Shown here piece by piece: positions 35,188 to 43,267 of a DNA stretch of 64,000 nucleotides. Every line of letters starts with the position of its first letter. Position 1 is the stretch's first letter. The stretch covers positions 62,001 through 126,000 of the forward strand of contig NZ_OGTP01000007.1 in the NCBI RefSeq assembly GCF_900258035.1. Direction: 5' to 3'. The position numbers and the translations under genes were made by a program. The DNA comes from Caballeronia novacaledonica (GTDB lineage Bacteria; Pseudomonadota; Gammaproteobacteria; Burkholderiales; Burkholderiaceae). Below the pieces are notes generated by a model. The model saw only the letters and a list, made by a program, of their open reading frames with translations, did no database searches and was not told the DNA's origin.

Positions 35188-36429
35188 ATGGCCATGCTGA
35201 TTCTGAAAAACGCTCGCGTGCTCGACGCCGATCACGAGCGCGACGACGGCCGCTATTCGATCGTCATCGACGGCGACACGATTCGCGACGTCACGCGCGA
35301 ACCGGTGGAGGCGCGCGGCGCGCAGGTGATCGATGTCGGCGGCAAGACGGTGATGCCCGGCATGATCGATTGTCACGTGCATGTGATCGCGTCGGTCGCG
35401 CATCTCGGCAACAACAGCCGTTTGCCGAATACGTTCGCCGTGCTGCGCGCCGTGCCGATTCTCGCGGGCATGCTCGATCGCGGCTTCACGACCGTGCGCG
35501 ACGCGGGCGGCGCGGATTACGCATTGTCGCGCGCGATCGAAGAGGGCGTGATCGCGGGGCCGCGTTTGTTCGTCGCGGGCAAGGCGCTTTCGCAGACCGG
35601 CGGCCACGGCGATTTCCGCGAGCGCTTCGACAACTCGGATCCCGACCCGTGCGGCTGCAATCGCAACATGGGCGCGATCGGGCGCGTGGTCGATGGCGTC
35701 GATGAAATGCGCAAGGCCGTGCGCGAGGAAATGCGTGCGGGCGCGCATCACATCAAGATCATGGCGTCGGGCGGCGTGGCTTCGCCGACCGATCCGATCG
35801 GCAACCTGCAATTTTCCGTCGATGAAGTGAAGGCCGCCGTCGAGGAAGCGGAATCGCATCAGACCTACGTGATGGCGCATGCCTACACGGCGAAGGCGAT
35901 TGCGCGCGTCGTGAAGCTCGGCGTGCGCACGATCGAACACGGCAATCTGATCGATGACGCCGCCGCGCGCGTGATGGCCGAACACGGCGCCTACGCGGTG
36001 CCGACGCTCGTCACGTACGACGCGATGTCGAAAGTCGGCGCGCAGATGGGCCTCGCAAAAGACACGCTCGACAAGAACGAGTCGGTGCGCAAGCGCGGAC
36101 TCGAAGCGCTGGCGATGCTGCACGCGCGCGGCGTGAAGATGGGCCTCGGCACCGATCTGCTCGGCGACATGCATCAATATCAGAGCGATGAACTTTCGAT
36201 ACGCGCGGAGATCGTCGGCGCATTCGAGGCCATTCGTCAGGCGACGGCGATCGGCGCGGAAATCGTGAACATGAAGGGCAGGCTCGGTGTCGTCGCGGCG
36301 GGTGCGTATGCGGATTTGCTTGTCGTGGATGGCGATCCGCTGAAGGATATTCGCGTGCTCACGGGACAGGGTGAGCGCATCGCGGGCGTGATGAAAAGCG
36401 GCGCGTGGGTGCGGGAGGCTTTGCTGTGA
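35188..36429 (+). CDS. Amidohydrolase, prolidase-like (Xaa-Pro dipeptidase type)
   Basis: A 413-residue metal-dependent hydrolase starting at ATG 35188 behind GGGAGAAAC, 10 bp after the epimerase. Metal ligands of the barrel can be traced: HVHV in GMIDCHVHVIAS, the Lys in HHIKIMASGGVASP, the His residues in YVMAHAYT and RTIEHGNLI, and the Asp in MGLGTDLLGD. This set is that of the Sgx9260/Xaa-Pro dipeptidase branch of amidohydrolases. In this operon it could release hydroxyproline or proline from collagen- or plant-derived dipeptides before catabolism; this last point is inferred. Confidence 0.85.
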   Translation: MAMLILKNARVLDADHERDDGRYSIVIDGDTIRDVTREPVEARGAQVIDVGGKTVMPGMIDCHVHVIASVAHLGNNSRLPNTFAVLRAVPILAGMLDRGFTTVRDAGGADYALSRAIEEGVIAGPRLFVAGKALSQTGGHGDFRERFDNSDPDPCGCNRNMGAIGRVVDGVDEMRKAVREEMRAGAHHIKIMASGGVASPTDPIGNLQFSVDEVKAAVEEAESHQTYVMAHAYTAKAIARVVKLGVRTIEHGNLIDDAAARVMAEHGAYAVPTLVTYDAMSKVGAQMGLAKDTLDKNESVRKRGLEALAMLHARGVKMGLGTDLLGDMHQYQSDELSIRAEIVGAFEAIRQATAIGAEIVNMKGRLGVVAAGAYADLLVVDGDPLKDIRVLTGQGERIAGVMKSGAWVREALL

Positions 36430-36480
36430 ACATGCGTGTTACGATGCCGCAACCCTACGAATAAGCACTAAAAGAAACAC

Positions 36481-37170
36481 ATGCCTCCGGTCGCCACGAG
36501 TCCGAGCCCCACGGAATCCACGCACAAGATCGTGCGCACGACGACGGTCGAACTCGTCACCACGGCGATCCGCCAACGTATCCTCTCCGGCGATCTCGCG
36601 CCCGGCGAAGTGCTGCGTCAGGAAGCGCTCGCCGACGAACTCGGCGTGAGCCGCGTGCCGATCCGCGAGGCGATCACGCGGCTGACCGGCGAAGGCTTGC
36701 TGACGAAGGTGCCGCACAAGGGCGCGTATGTCGCGGAGCTGTCGATCGAAGAAGTGCAGGAGACGTTCGAGATTCGCTTGCGGCTGGAACCGTGGCTTTT
36801 TTCGCAGGCCATTCCGCATATCACCGACGCCGAAATCGCGAAAGCCGAAAAGCTCGTCAACGAAATGGATCACGCCGATTCGGGCGTTTGGGGCCAACTG
36901 AACTGGCGTCTGCACGAGACGCTTTATCTGCCGGCGCGGCGCGATATCACGGTGCAGATGCTGCGCGTGCTGCACGATCGCAGCGACCGCTATTTCCGTT
37001 TTCAGGTCGTGCAGGTGCCGATCCGCGAGCAGTCGCACGAAGAGCACATGAACCTGATCGACGCATGCAGAAAGCGCGACGCAAAGCTCGGCGCGAAACT
37101 GCTCGAGCAGCATGTGAAGACGGCGGGGCAGCAGATCATCTCGGTGGTCACGGCGATGATGGCGCGATGA
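36481..37170 (+). CDS. GntR-family regulator (FCD/FadR subgroup) of the hydroxyproline cluster
   Basis: A 229-residue regulator from ATG 36481. The HTH is LAPGEVLRQEALADELGVSRVPIREAITRL, followed by the helical FCD domain with its metal-binding His pattern (NWRLHETLYLPA, then EEHMNLIDAC). It lies 51 bp after the amidohydrolase and probably binds the palindrome at 29548. Its last 23 bases overlap the last bases of the reverse-strand aconitase X small-subunit gene. Confidence 0.9.
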   Translation: MPPVATSPSPTESTHKIVRTTTVELVTTAIRQRILSGDLAPGEVLRQEALADELGVSRVPIREAITRLTGEGLLTKVPHKGAYVAELSIEEVQETFEIRLRLEPWLFSQAIPHITDAEIAKAEKLVNEMDHADSGVWGQLNWRLHETLYLPARRDITVQMLRVLHDRSDRYFRFQVVQVPIREQSHEEHMNLIDACRKRDAKLGAKLLEQHVKTAGQQIISVVTAMMAR

Positions 37171-37591
37171 GACGCACGTGCGCGGGCCGCGCCGCATCGC
37201 GCGCATCGATTTCGATGTGAGCATCGGCGGCTGCGATGTGCGCGAACGCGGTTTCATCGACCATCACGACCGGCACCTCCGACGCATACAGCTCGTTTGC
37301 GACGATCGCGCCGATCGACAAGATCAGATCGCGCTCCGTGAGCACGATGCCCGCCGGACCCGTGCCGTTGCGCAACGCTTCGGCGAGCACGCTGCTGCTC
37401 GAACTCGATCCGCGCGCACGCGGCATCACGAGAATGCGCGACGCGAGGCTCTGGCCGCGACCGGCGTGCGTGGCATCGACAATCACGCCGCGTTCGGCGT
37501 CGTAGCCGCCCCAGAAGCTGAGCGGCGGCAACGCGATGCCCACCGCGCGCGCGTGGCCGGGAACGAGTGTGACGCCCTCAAACGTTTTCAT
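37148..37591 (-). CDS. Aconitase X small (swivel, DUF126) subunit
   Basis: A 147-residue protein from ATG 37591. It shows the DUF126 swivel-domain pattern: GHARAVGIALPPLSFWGGYDAERGVIVD, HAGRGQSLASRILVMPRARGSSSSSSVLAEAL and a late EVPVVMVDETAF. The SSSSS phosphate/carboxylate-binding loop is typical. It pairs with the large subunit gene just upstream, whose 3' end it overlaps by 14 bp. The pair forms an iron-sulfur dehydratase; next to hydroxyproline genes this is the cis-3-hydroxy-L-proline dehydratase type. Confidence 0.88.
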   Translation of the reverse strand: MKTFEGVTLVPGHARAVGIALPPLSFWGGYDAERGVIVDATHAGRGQSLASRILVMPRARGSSSSSSVLAEALRNGTGPAGIVLTERDLILSIGAIVANELYASEVPVVMVDETAFAHIAAADAHIEIDARDAARPAHVRLIAPSSP

Positions 37592-38831
37592 CGATGCATA
37601 CCTTTCCTTCGAACGCCGATCGCACGCATTCGCTCATGCTGCCGAATGCCACCGTCACGCCGATATTCGCCGGCGCGTAGTGCGCCCATTTGCCCGAGTT
37701 GGTCATCACGAGGCCGCTCATTTGCTTCATCACCGGCGTGATGTACGTGCAGGTATCGACGACGATCTGCACGCCGCGTCCGGCCAGCGTCCGCGCGATG
37801 CCTTCTTCCTCGAGTTGCCAGAGCACGAAGCGGCTCGTGTTCACGTAGACATCGCAGCGTGGCGTGCCTTCATGCCGATCGAAGAGTGACGCGAGCGTGC
37901 GAAATTCATCGACGGAAAAGTGCGGCGTGCCGAGCGCGACGGCGGCGAGCGCGTCGCCCGGCTTCGCATGGCTCCAGCGCCTGCGCACGGCCTGAAGGTC
38001 CGACGCGCTGACCGCGACCGTGCGTTCTGGCGCGTGTCCCTGAAGCGCGGCATCCAGTGTTGCGGCTTCCGGCGTGATGCCGACCGCATGAAAGAGCGCC
38101 ACGGATCCGCTCGACGCCGCCGCCGCGCCGAGCGCTTTGAGCTCGTCTTCGGTCGTGTCGGCGGGCAGGCCGGTGATGGCCGCGACCGTCGCGCCGACTT
38201 CGCTGCCGAGCAGGAAGCCGAGCGCCGCGAAATCCGCATCGCGATGTGTCGATGCGCGCAAGTCCGGTGCTTCGATCACGATGCGCGCCGCACGGTTCGC
38301 CGTGACGTGCAGGCCCGCGTTCGGCGCGCGGCCGGTGATCGCGGCGGCGAGATCGAGGAAATCGCCGTAGCGGCTCGTGCGCGCGCCGAGCACGGAGTTG
38401 GCGAAGACGATCGCGTTCGATTCGGCCCACGCGATCTGATCGCCCAGCTTCGGACGATGCTTCAACTGATAAGGCGCGCACGTGAAGCTCGCTTCGCAGC
38501 CGAGTTCGATATGCGCCTGCATGAGCCGCCTGCCCGCGCTCGCGACATGGACATCGCCGCGAAAGAGTTCGGGATGGATGAGATCGAGCGAGCCGACGTT
38601 GAGCGTGGTCGGCACGGCGACCTTCGCGCCGCTCGCGACGAAGCGCTCGACGAAATCGAGACTCGCCGCGCCATGATAGAGACAGCCGTCGATATGCGCG
38701 GACGTGATGTCGATGAGCGAGTCGGCGTCCATGACGCGCGCCGTCGCCGCGACGATGCGCATCGCGAGCGCGAGGCCGGCGCCGAGATCGCCGTCGAGCA
38801 TCGCGGTATCGCGTGGGGAAAGAGTGAGCAT
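37578..38831 (-). CDS. Aconitase X catalytic subunit, probable cis-3-hydroxy-L-proline dehydratase
   Basis: A 417-residue DUF521/AcnX protein from ATG 38831. The N-terminus (LSPRDTAMLDGDLG) and the blocks DITSAHIDGCLYHG, VPTTLNVGSLDLI, FANSVLGARTSRYGDFLDLAAAITGR and the late VDTCTYITP...MTNSGKWAHYAP agree with the family. Cysteines for an Fe-S cluster are available in SVLGA-linked and TCTY positions, but I cannot assign all three ligands by eye. Dehydration of cis-3-hydroxyproline would give 1-pyrroline-2-carboxylate. The reductase for that product is not in the window. Confidence 0.87.
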   Translation of the reverse strand: MLTLSPRDTAMLDGDLGAGLALAMRIVAATARVMDADSLIDITSAHIDGCLYHGAASLDFVERFVASGAKVAVPTTLNVGSLDLIHPELFRGDVHVASAGRRLMQAHIELGCEASFTCAPYQLKHRPKLGDQIAWAESNAIVFANSVLGARTSRYGDFLDLAAAITGRAPNAGLHVTANRAARIVIEAPDLRASTHRDADFAALGFLLGSEVGATVAAITGLPADTTEDELKALGAAAASSGSVALFHAVGITPEAATLDAALQGHAPERTVAVSASDLQAVRRRWSHAKPGDALAAVALGTPHFSVDEFRTLASLFDRHEGTPRCDVYVNTSRFVLWQLEEEGIARTLAGRGVQIVVDTCTYITPVMKQMSGLVMTNSGKWAHYAPANIGVTVAFGSMSECVRSAFEGKVCIDENV

Positions 38832-38897
38832 CGGGCCGGTTGCGCTGCGCTGAACAATGACAGCGCAGGATAACGGATCGGCGCAATGCTGTGCGAA

Positions 38898-39881
38898 CTA
38901 CCTTCGGCCGAAACGGCGCACGAAGCAATAGAAAATCCACGGATGAATTTTCAGCATCGCCATCACGAAGGACAGTTTCGGCCGGTGATCCGAATACATG
39001 CCGACCAGATGCGCGACACGAAGTTTCTCCGAAACGCCGAGCAAAACCGGTTCCGCCAGCCGATAAGTCGGCGCCTTGATCGCGGCCTGGAACGCGATCG
39101 TCCGGTAGCCGTAGATATATTTCAGCCGGAAGAGCAGGCGGCGGTAATTGGGTATCGGCATCGACGCCGTTATCTTCTCCACCCGATCGATAATGGCGTA
39201 CAGGTCGACAATCTTCGGATTGAAGCGCGTCGAAATTCCTGTTTCCCGATCCATGTACGCATACAGATTGTCAGGAATCAGCCGCACGACGTTCGATTTA
39301 CCCAGCGTCTGAATCGACACGCAGATATCTTCATAGATAAGCCCGGTCGGATGCTCGATCGAGAGGAAGATTGATCGGCGCACGAGCTTGTTCCAGCAAT
39401 AAGCCTGCAGCGTCAGGTCGAAGATTCTCTCAACGGCCTGCATACCGGTGATGACGGTATCGCCCGTTTCGATGCGGTAATTGACCTTGCCATCCGGCGT
39501 GACGTTTTCGGCGGCGAAGACCACGACGTCCGCGTTGTGCTTGTCCGCTTCCTCTATCACTCTGCGGATGAGGTCGTGATGAACGTGATCGTCGCTGTCC
39601 ACGCACAGAACGTATTCGCCGCGCGCCGCCAGTGCGGCGACCTTGCGGGTTTCGGCGAGTCCTTTGTTCTCGGCGTTCTTAATGAGCTTCCACGGAATTC
39701 TGGTCTGATTCTCCAGAATGCGGGATGTCATTTCGCCGGACCGATCAGGACTGCTGTCGTCAACGGCGATTATTTCGAAGTCGGTGGAGGTTTGTGACAA
39801 AAGTGAGTCGAGGCACTCTTCGATGTACGGCTCCACTTTGTACACAGGCAGCAGGACGCTGATTTTGGGCGGTGCTTGCAT
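38898..39881 (-). CDS. Family 2 glycosyltransferase
   Basis: A 327-residue GT-A enzyme. ATG 39881 (MQAPPKISVLLPVYKVEPYI) is taken as start; the frame continues to 39932 without homology. Nucleotide-sugar site: ISVLLPVYK, IIAVDDSSPDRS and the metal-binding DSDD in YVLCVDSDDHVH. The C-terminal part is basic and partly hydrophobic, suggesting membrane association. Codon and base use is distinctly richer in A and T than the flanking genes. It has no glycan-synthesis neighbours, so it may have been acquired separately. Confidence 0.88.
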   Translation of the reverse strand: MQAPPKISVLLPVYKVEPYIEECLDSLLSQTSTDFEIIAVDDSSPDRSGEMTSRILENQTRIPWKLIKNAENKGLAETRKVAALAARGEYVLCVDSDDHVHHDLIRRVIEEADKHNADVVVFAAENVTPDGKVNYRIETGDTVITGMQAVERIFDLTLQAYCWNKLVRRSIFLSIEHPTGLIYEDICVSIQTLGKSNVVRLIPDNLYAYMDRETGISTRFNPKIVDLYAIIDRVEKITASMPIPNYRRLLFRLKYIYGYRTIAFQAAIKAPTYRLAEPVLLGVSEKLRVAHLVGMYSDHRPKLSFVMAMLKIHPWIFYCFVRRFGRR

Positions 39882-40502
39882 GTATGGAGAATACCCGGTT
39901 CGGGATTTTCGAGGGGAACGAGAAGTGCCCAAGAATTCTACGTGCTGTGACGCATGCCGGTATTAGGGTCATTGACTATTGCCAGCGTGATCGAGGGGTT
40001 ATTCGGCGGTATTTTCTTCTTAGAATAGTGTTTCGCGTTGTACTTAATACTTAAGGCATCCAAAGCGTCGCCATGATTGTCCTCGTCCAATGAGTGAGCC
40101 GGTCATCCTTGCTTGCCATTTGCTCAGAGAAAAGCCGGACTCATTCTGCGTTTCCCGGCATTCCCTTGTTCGCGAGAGGAACGCCGATCTCGGTGCATCG
40201 CCGTGAAAATAATTCGGAATACGAATAAGTATTCAGATGGACTTATGACGCACGTCGCGGCTAAGTAGCAGGTACGTCAATTTCTGTGTGATTAAGAGAA
40301 AAGCACTTGTTCGTACGCGGCAAGCGTGTCATTAGCATGTCCAAGCAACTCGGGTATTCCCGCGCCCACCCGCCTCGGGTAGTGGTCGGTTTGCGATCGC
40401 CTGCAACACTTCATCGGATCGGCGCCGCGTCGGTGCGGATTGCACCAATCGATCGCGCGCGCCGGCCAAACCACATCAAATACTCACAACGAGGAGACAC
40501 TC
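39882..40502. other. AT-richer intergenic region upstream of porin 3
   Basis: About 620 bp with no supported gene. Two features stand out: a direct repeat TACTTAATACTTAAG at 40041-40055, and an inverted repeat GAATAC-6-GTATTC at 40217-40234, roughly 270 bp before the porin start. The rest is probably promoter and leader DNA for the porin and for the divergent glycosyltransferase. Confidence 0.45.
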
Positions 40503-41618
40503 ATGGGTTTCATGAGGAAAGGCGCCGCCGGTGCGGCGCTCGCGGTTTTTGCCGGCAGCGCGGCGGCGCAATCCAGCGTGACGCTTTACGGCGTCGCCGA
40601 TGCCTTCGGTCAGTGGTTCAACAACGGCGGCACGCAGTCGTGGTCGATGCGAAGCGGCGGCAACAGCGGCTCGATGATCGGCCTGAAGGGCAGCGAAGAC
40701 CTTGGAGGCGGCCTCAAAGCCGTCTTCACCTTGGAAAATGGCTTCAACCTCAACAACGGTACGTTCTTCGCCGATTCCTCGGCGATGTTCTATCGTCAGG
40801 CGTGGGTCGGACTGACGCACGAGAAGTACGGTTCGTTGTCGCTCGGCAGGCAATATCAGCCGACATTCTGGTCGCTCTATCCGACCGACCCGTTCCGCGC
40901 GAACGAAGTGCTCTCGCCGCTCGCGGCGGCGTCGACGTCACTCGACCGCAACACGATAGCCACGCAAACGGGTGGCGGGCGTTCCAGTAATGCGATCGTC
41001 TACAAGTCGCCCAATTTCAGCGGCTTTCAGTTGTGGAGCATGTATGCGCTTGCTGCGTCGGTCACGCAGCCGTATCCGCAGTCGACCGGCAACATGCTGG
41101 ATATCGCCGGAACCTATTCGGGTTACGGGCTCTACGTGGGGTTGTCGTATCAGTTTCAGCATCCGGGCTCGAAGAACATCCCGGGCTTGCCCGCCGCGGT
41201 CAACACGGTCTCGGTCGAGCATTACACGGGCGCGCTCGCGTATCGCATCGGCATCGTGAATCTGCAATTCAACTACACGTATCACAAGCCGGAAAACCCG
41301 GCTGCGGGTTCAGTCGCCGCGCGCCTGAATGCGGCGCATCCGTTCAGCGTGGCGGAACTCGGCGCGACGATCCAGGCGACGCCTGCCGACGCCATCGAAA
41401 TTGCGGGCTTCCAGCGCGTCGTGCGCGGCGTGCACGACAACACGTGGGGCGTGCAGGTCGGCGTGGATCACAACATCTCCAAGCGCACGTCCTTCTATGG
41501 CCGCGCGGGCTATATGAAGAACAACGGCCTCGCGACGACGACCTGGCCCGGCCTCACCGCGATCGGCCCGGGCGAGAAGCAGACGCTGGTTGGCGTCGGC
41601 ATGTCGCATCGCTTCTGA
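40503..41618 (+). CDS. Outer-membrane porin, OmpC-like (third copy)
   Basis: A 371-residue porin from ATG 40503 behind ACGAGGAGACACTC. Signal peptide MGFMRKGAAGAALAVFAGSAAA, then QSSVTLYGVADAFGQWFNN. Family strands GLKGSEDLGGGLKAVFTLENGFNL, MFYRQAWVGLTHEKYGSLSLGRQY and the C-terminal GVGMSHRF are present. It is more divergent from porins 1 and 2 than they are from each other in the region after residue 110, where a Pro/Thr/Asn-rich stretch replaces the usual constriction loop. It is monocistronic, followed 19 bp later by a GC hairpin. Confidence 0.92.
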   Translation: MGFMRKGAAGAALAVFAGSAAAQSSVTLYGVADAFGQWFNNGGTQSWSMRSGGNSGSMIGLKGSEDLGGGLKAVFTLENGFNLNNGTFFADSSAMFYRQAWVGLTHEKYGSLSLGRQYQPTFWSLYPTDPFRANEVLSPLAAASTSLDRNTIATQTGGGRSSNAIVYKSPNFSGFQLWSMYALAASVTQPYPQSTGNMLDIAGTYSGYGLYVGLSYQFQHPGSKNIPGLPAAVNTVSVEHYTGALAYRIGIVNLQFNYTYHKPENPAAGSVAARLNAAHPFSVAELGATIQATPADAIEIAGFQRVVRGVHDNTWGVQVGVDHNISKRTSFYGRAGYMKNNGLATTTWPGLTAIGPGEKQTLVGVGMSHRF

Positions 41619-41637
41619 ATGACATCGGGCGCTTCGT

Positions 41638-41654
41638 CCGGGCCGGTGGCCCGG
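41638..41654 (+). terminator. GC-rich hairpin after porin 3
   Basis: CCGGGCC (41638-41644) pairs with GGCCCGG (41648-41654) across a 3-nt loop, 19 bp after the porin stop. There is no T run, so termination efficiency is uncertain; it may be a processing or 3'-end-protecting structure. Confidence 0.35.
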
Positions 41655-41722
41655 CGGAGTGCGCGTGTCAGGACTCATCGCATCGAACATCGGTTACAAC
41701 GAACGTGGCAACGGACAACACT

Positions 41723-42100
41723 ATGAAATTCATTCGAACCGGAAAGCTGATGATCGGGCTGGCCGCCGTCGGCGCTTCCTTCTATGTTCACGGGCAGAAC
41801 GTTGCGCCGGCGCCGGCGAGTGCCGAGGCGCCGGCATCGTCGTCGTCGTCGTCGTCGGCGAGCGCTGGCAAAACGTCGTCCAGGGCCGCCGATCGCGCGC
41901 TGCGACGTCGCATCCTCACCGCGCTCGGCAAGGCGAAAGGGATGCGCACGAGCGGCGTCACCGTGCGCGCGACCAACGGTGACGTAATACTGGAAGGCTG
42001 GGTGCCCGAGGAAGCGCAGATCGATCAGGCGACGCGCGTCGCGCAAAGCGTGCAGGGCGTGAAAACGGTCCGCAACACGTTGACGCTCTCGACGTTCTGA
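41723..42100 (+). CDS. BON-domain periplasmic protein
   Basis: A 125-residue protein from ATG 41723. A signal peptide (KFIRTGKLMIGLAAVGASFYVHG) is followed by a low-complexity linker with a run of serines (SSSSSSSSAS), then one BON domain: LRRRILTALGKAKGMRTSGVTVRATNGDVILEGWV...VQGVKTVRNTLTL. BON domains (as in OsmY) bind phospholipid or peptidoglycan in the periplasm, often under osmotic or envelope stress. It stands behind porin 3 but has its own leader. Confidence 0.85.
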   Translation: MKFIRTGKLMIGLAAVGASFYVHGQNVAPAPASAEAPASSSSSSSASAGKTSSRAADRALRRRILTALGKAKGMRTSGVTVRATNGDVILEGWVPEEAQIDQATRVAQSVQGVKTVRNTLTLSTF

Positions 42101-42160
42101 ATTCGTCGCTTTATCGCCGTTTGCTTTCCCCGCAAACGGCGATCGATTTCGTTTCGAGAC

Positions 42161-42737
42161 ACTACGACAAACCGTGATCGCCGAATGTGCGGCCGTTGCC
42201 CGGTCGCTCGCGGTCACGGAAAGGCGCGTTCAAACCGAATGTTGCGCCGTTCGGCATCGCCGCGCTCGCGCGCCGGGTCCGCCGATGATCCATCAGCCGC
42301 GAGGCCGACCGCTTCGCGCGCAATCTAGGTGCTGTCGCGTTTCGCGACATGCTGCGCCATGAAGCTGGACAAGACCGCGCGCTCATCCTGTCTCCTTCTC
42401 TCTCTCGCGCGAGCCACGCGGGTACGTCCATTTTCGTGCTGATTGCTTCACTACGACAAACCGTGATCGCCGAACGCGCGACCGTTGCCCGGTCGCTCGC
42501 GGTCACGGAAAGGCGCGTTCAAACCGAATGTTGCGCCGTTCGGCATCGCCGCGCTCGCGGGCCGGGTCCGCCGACGATCCATCAGCCGCGAGGCCGACCG
42601 CCCTCGCGCGCAATCTAGGTGATGTCGCGTTCCGTGACATGCCGCACCATGAAGCTGGACAAGACCGCGCGCTCATCCTTTTTCTATCTCTCTCGCGAGC
42701 CATGCGAGCACTTCCATTTCGCGTTGATCGCTGCGGC
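42161..42737. repeat. Tandem duplication of a roughly 290-bp structured non-coding element
   Basis: Unit 1 (42161-42449) and unit 2 (42450 to about 42737) both begin ACTACGACAAACCGTGATCG and are highly similar throughout, offset 289-290 bp; differences are mostly single bases with one indel. Each unit contains a GTGATCGC...GCGGTCAC stem with an inner GACCG/CGGTC stem in unit 2, and a hairpin GTCGCG-TTT-CGCGAC (unit 1) that becomes GTCGCG-TTC-CGTGAC in unit 2, still pairing through a wobble. No frame is convincingly coding. The 3' end of unit 2 fades from about 42700. Confidence 0.75.
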
Positions 42738-43267
42738 GAGCGCGAAAATGCGCTACTTGTAGATCGCCACGACACGCCCAAGCCACGCGGCGCGCGTTTC
42801 GGCGCTCGAGGCGCGACCACGCCGGAAATGCGGCGCGCGCCGCGCGACCATACGGCGTGAGCCATTTCACGAGCCGGCCGGCGCTCGCAGGTCTGTATGC
42901 GAGCGGGTTGATCGAGCAAATTAACCGGAAGGGCAGTTTCGTCACGCATCGGCGGAAGGCTCGGAGTTCGGGCGGTCGGCAGGCTTTTGCGAGACGGCGC
43001 ACGGAGCGCCAATGCACACGCGGCCGATCACGCCGCCGCCGCCGTTCGCGATGCGGGCCACATGCTCATGTGCGCCATGACTTCGCGTCTTTGGGATGCA
43101 GACCCGGCAGCGACGTTCATGGTGATCGGCGCACGGTGCGCCCGCCGCCGAGGATTTCGAAACGAACGACGCGATGCATGTCTTGAAGAAGCGGCATGAG
43201 GCATGCCGTGCGTCCGCTGCGCGCAGGCTAAAACGCAGTACCGCGCGAAGGTGTCGCGCGAGCGTGC
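42738..43267. other. Gene-poor stretch between the repeat and the MFS gene
   Basis: About 530 bp in which several frames are open on both strands because of the high GC content, but none has a ribosome site, domain or signal that I can support. It may be decayed DNA linked to the neighbouring repeat. Confidence 0.4.

Noticed and set aside
42162..43012. Reverse frames over the tandem repeat (114 and 169 codons)
   Set aside because: Both contain the same peptide only because the DNA is duplicated; no ribosome site, signal or domain. The DNA repeat is reported instead.
42857..43186. 109-codon forward frame after the repeat
   Set aside because: No homology that I recognise, Arg-rich composition typical of shadow frames, and no ribosome site.
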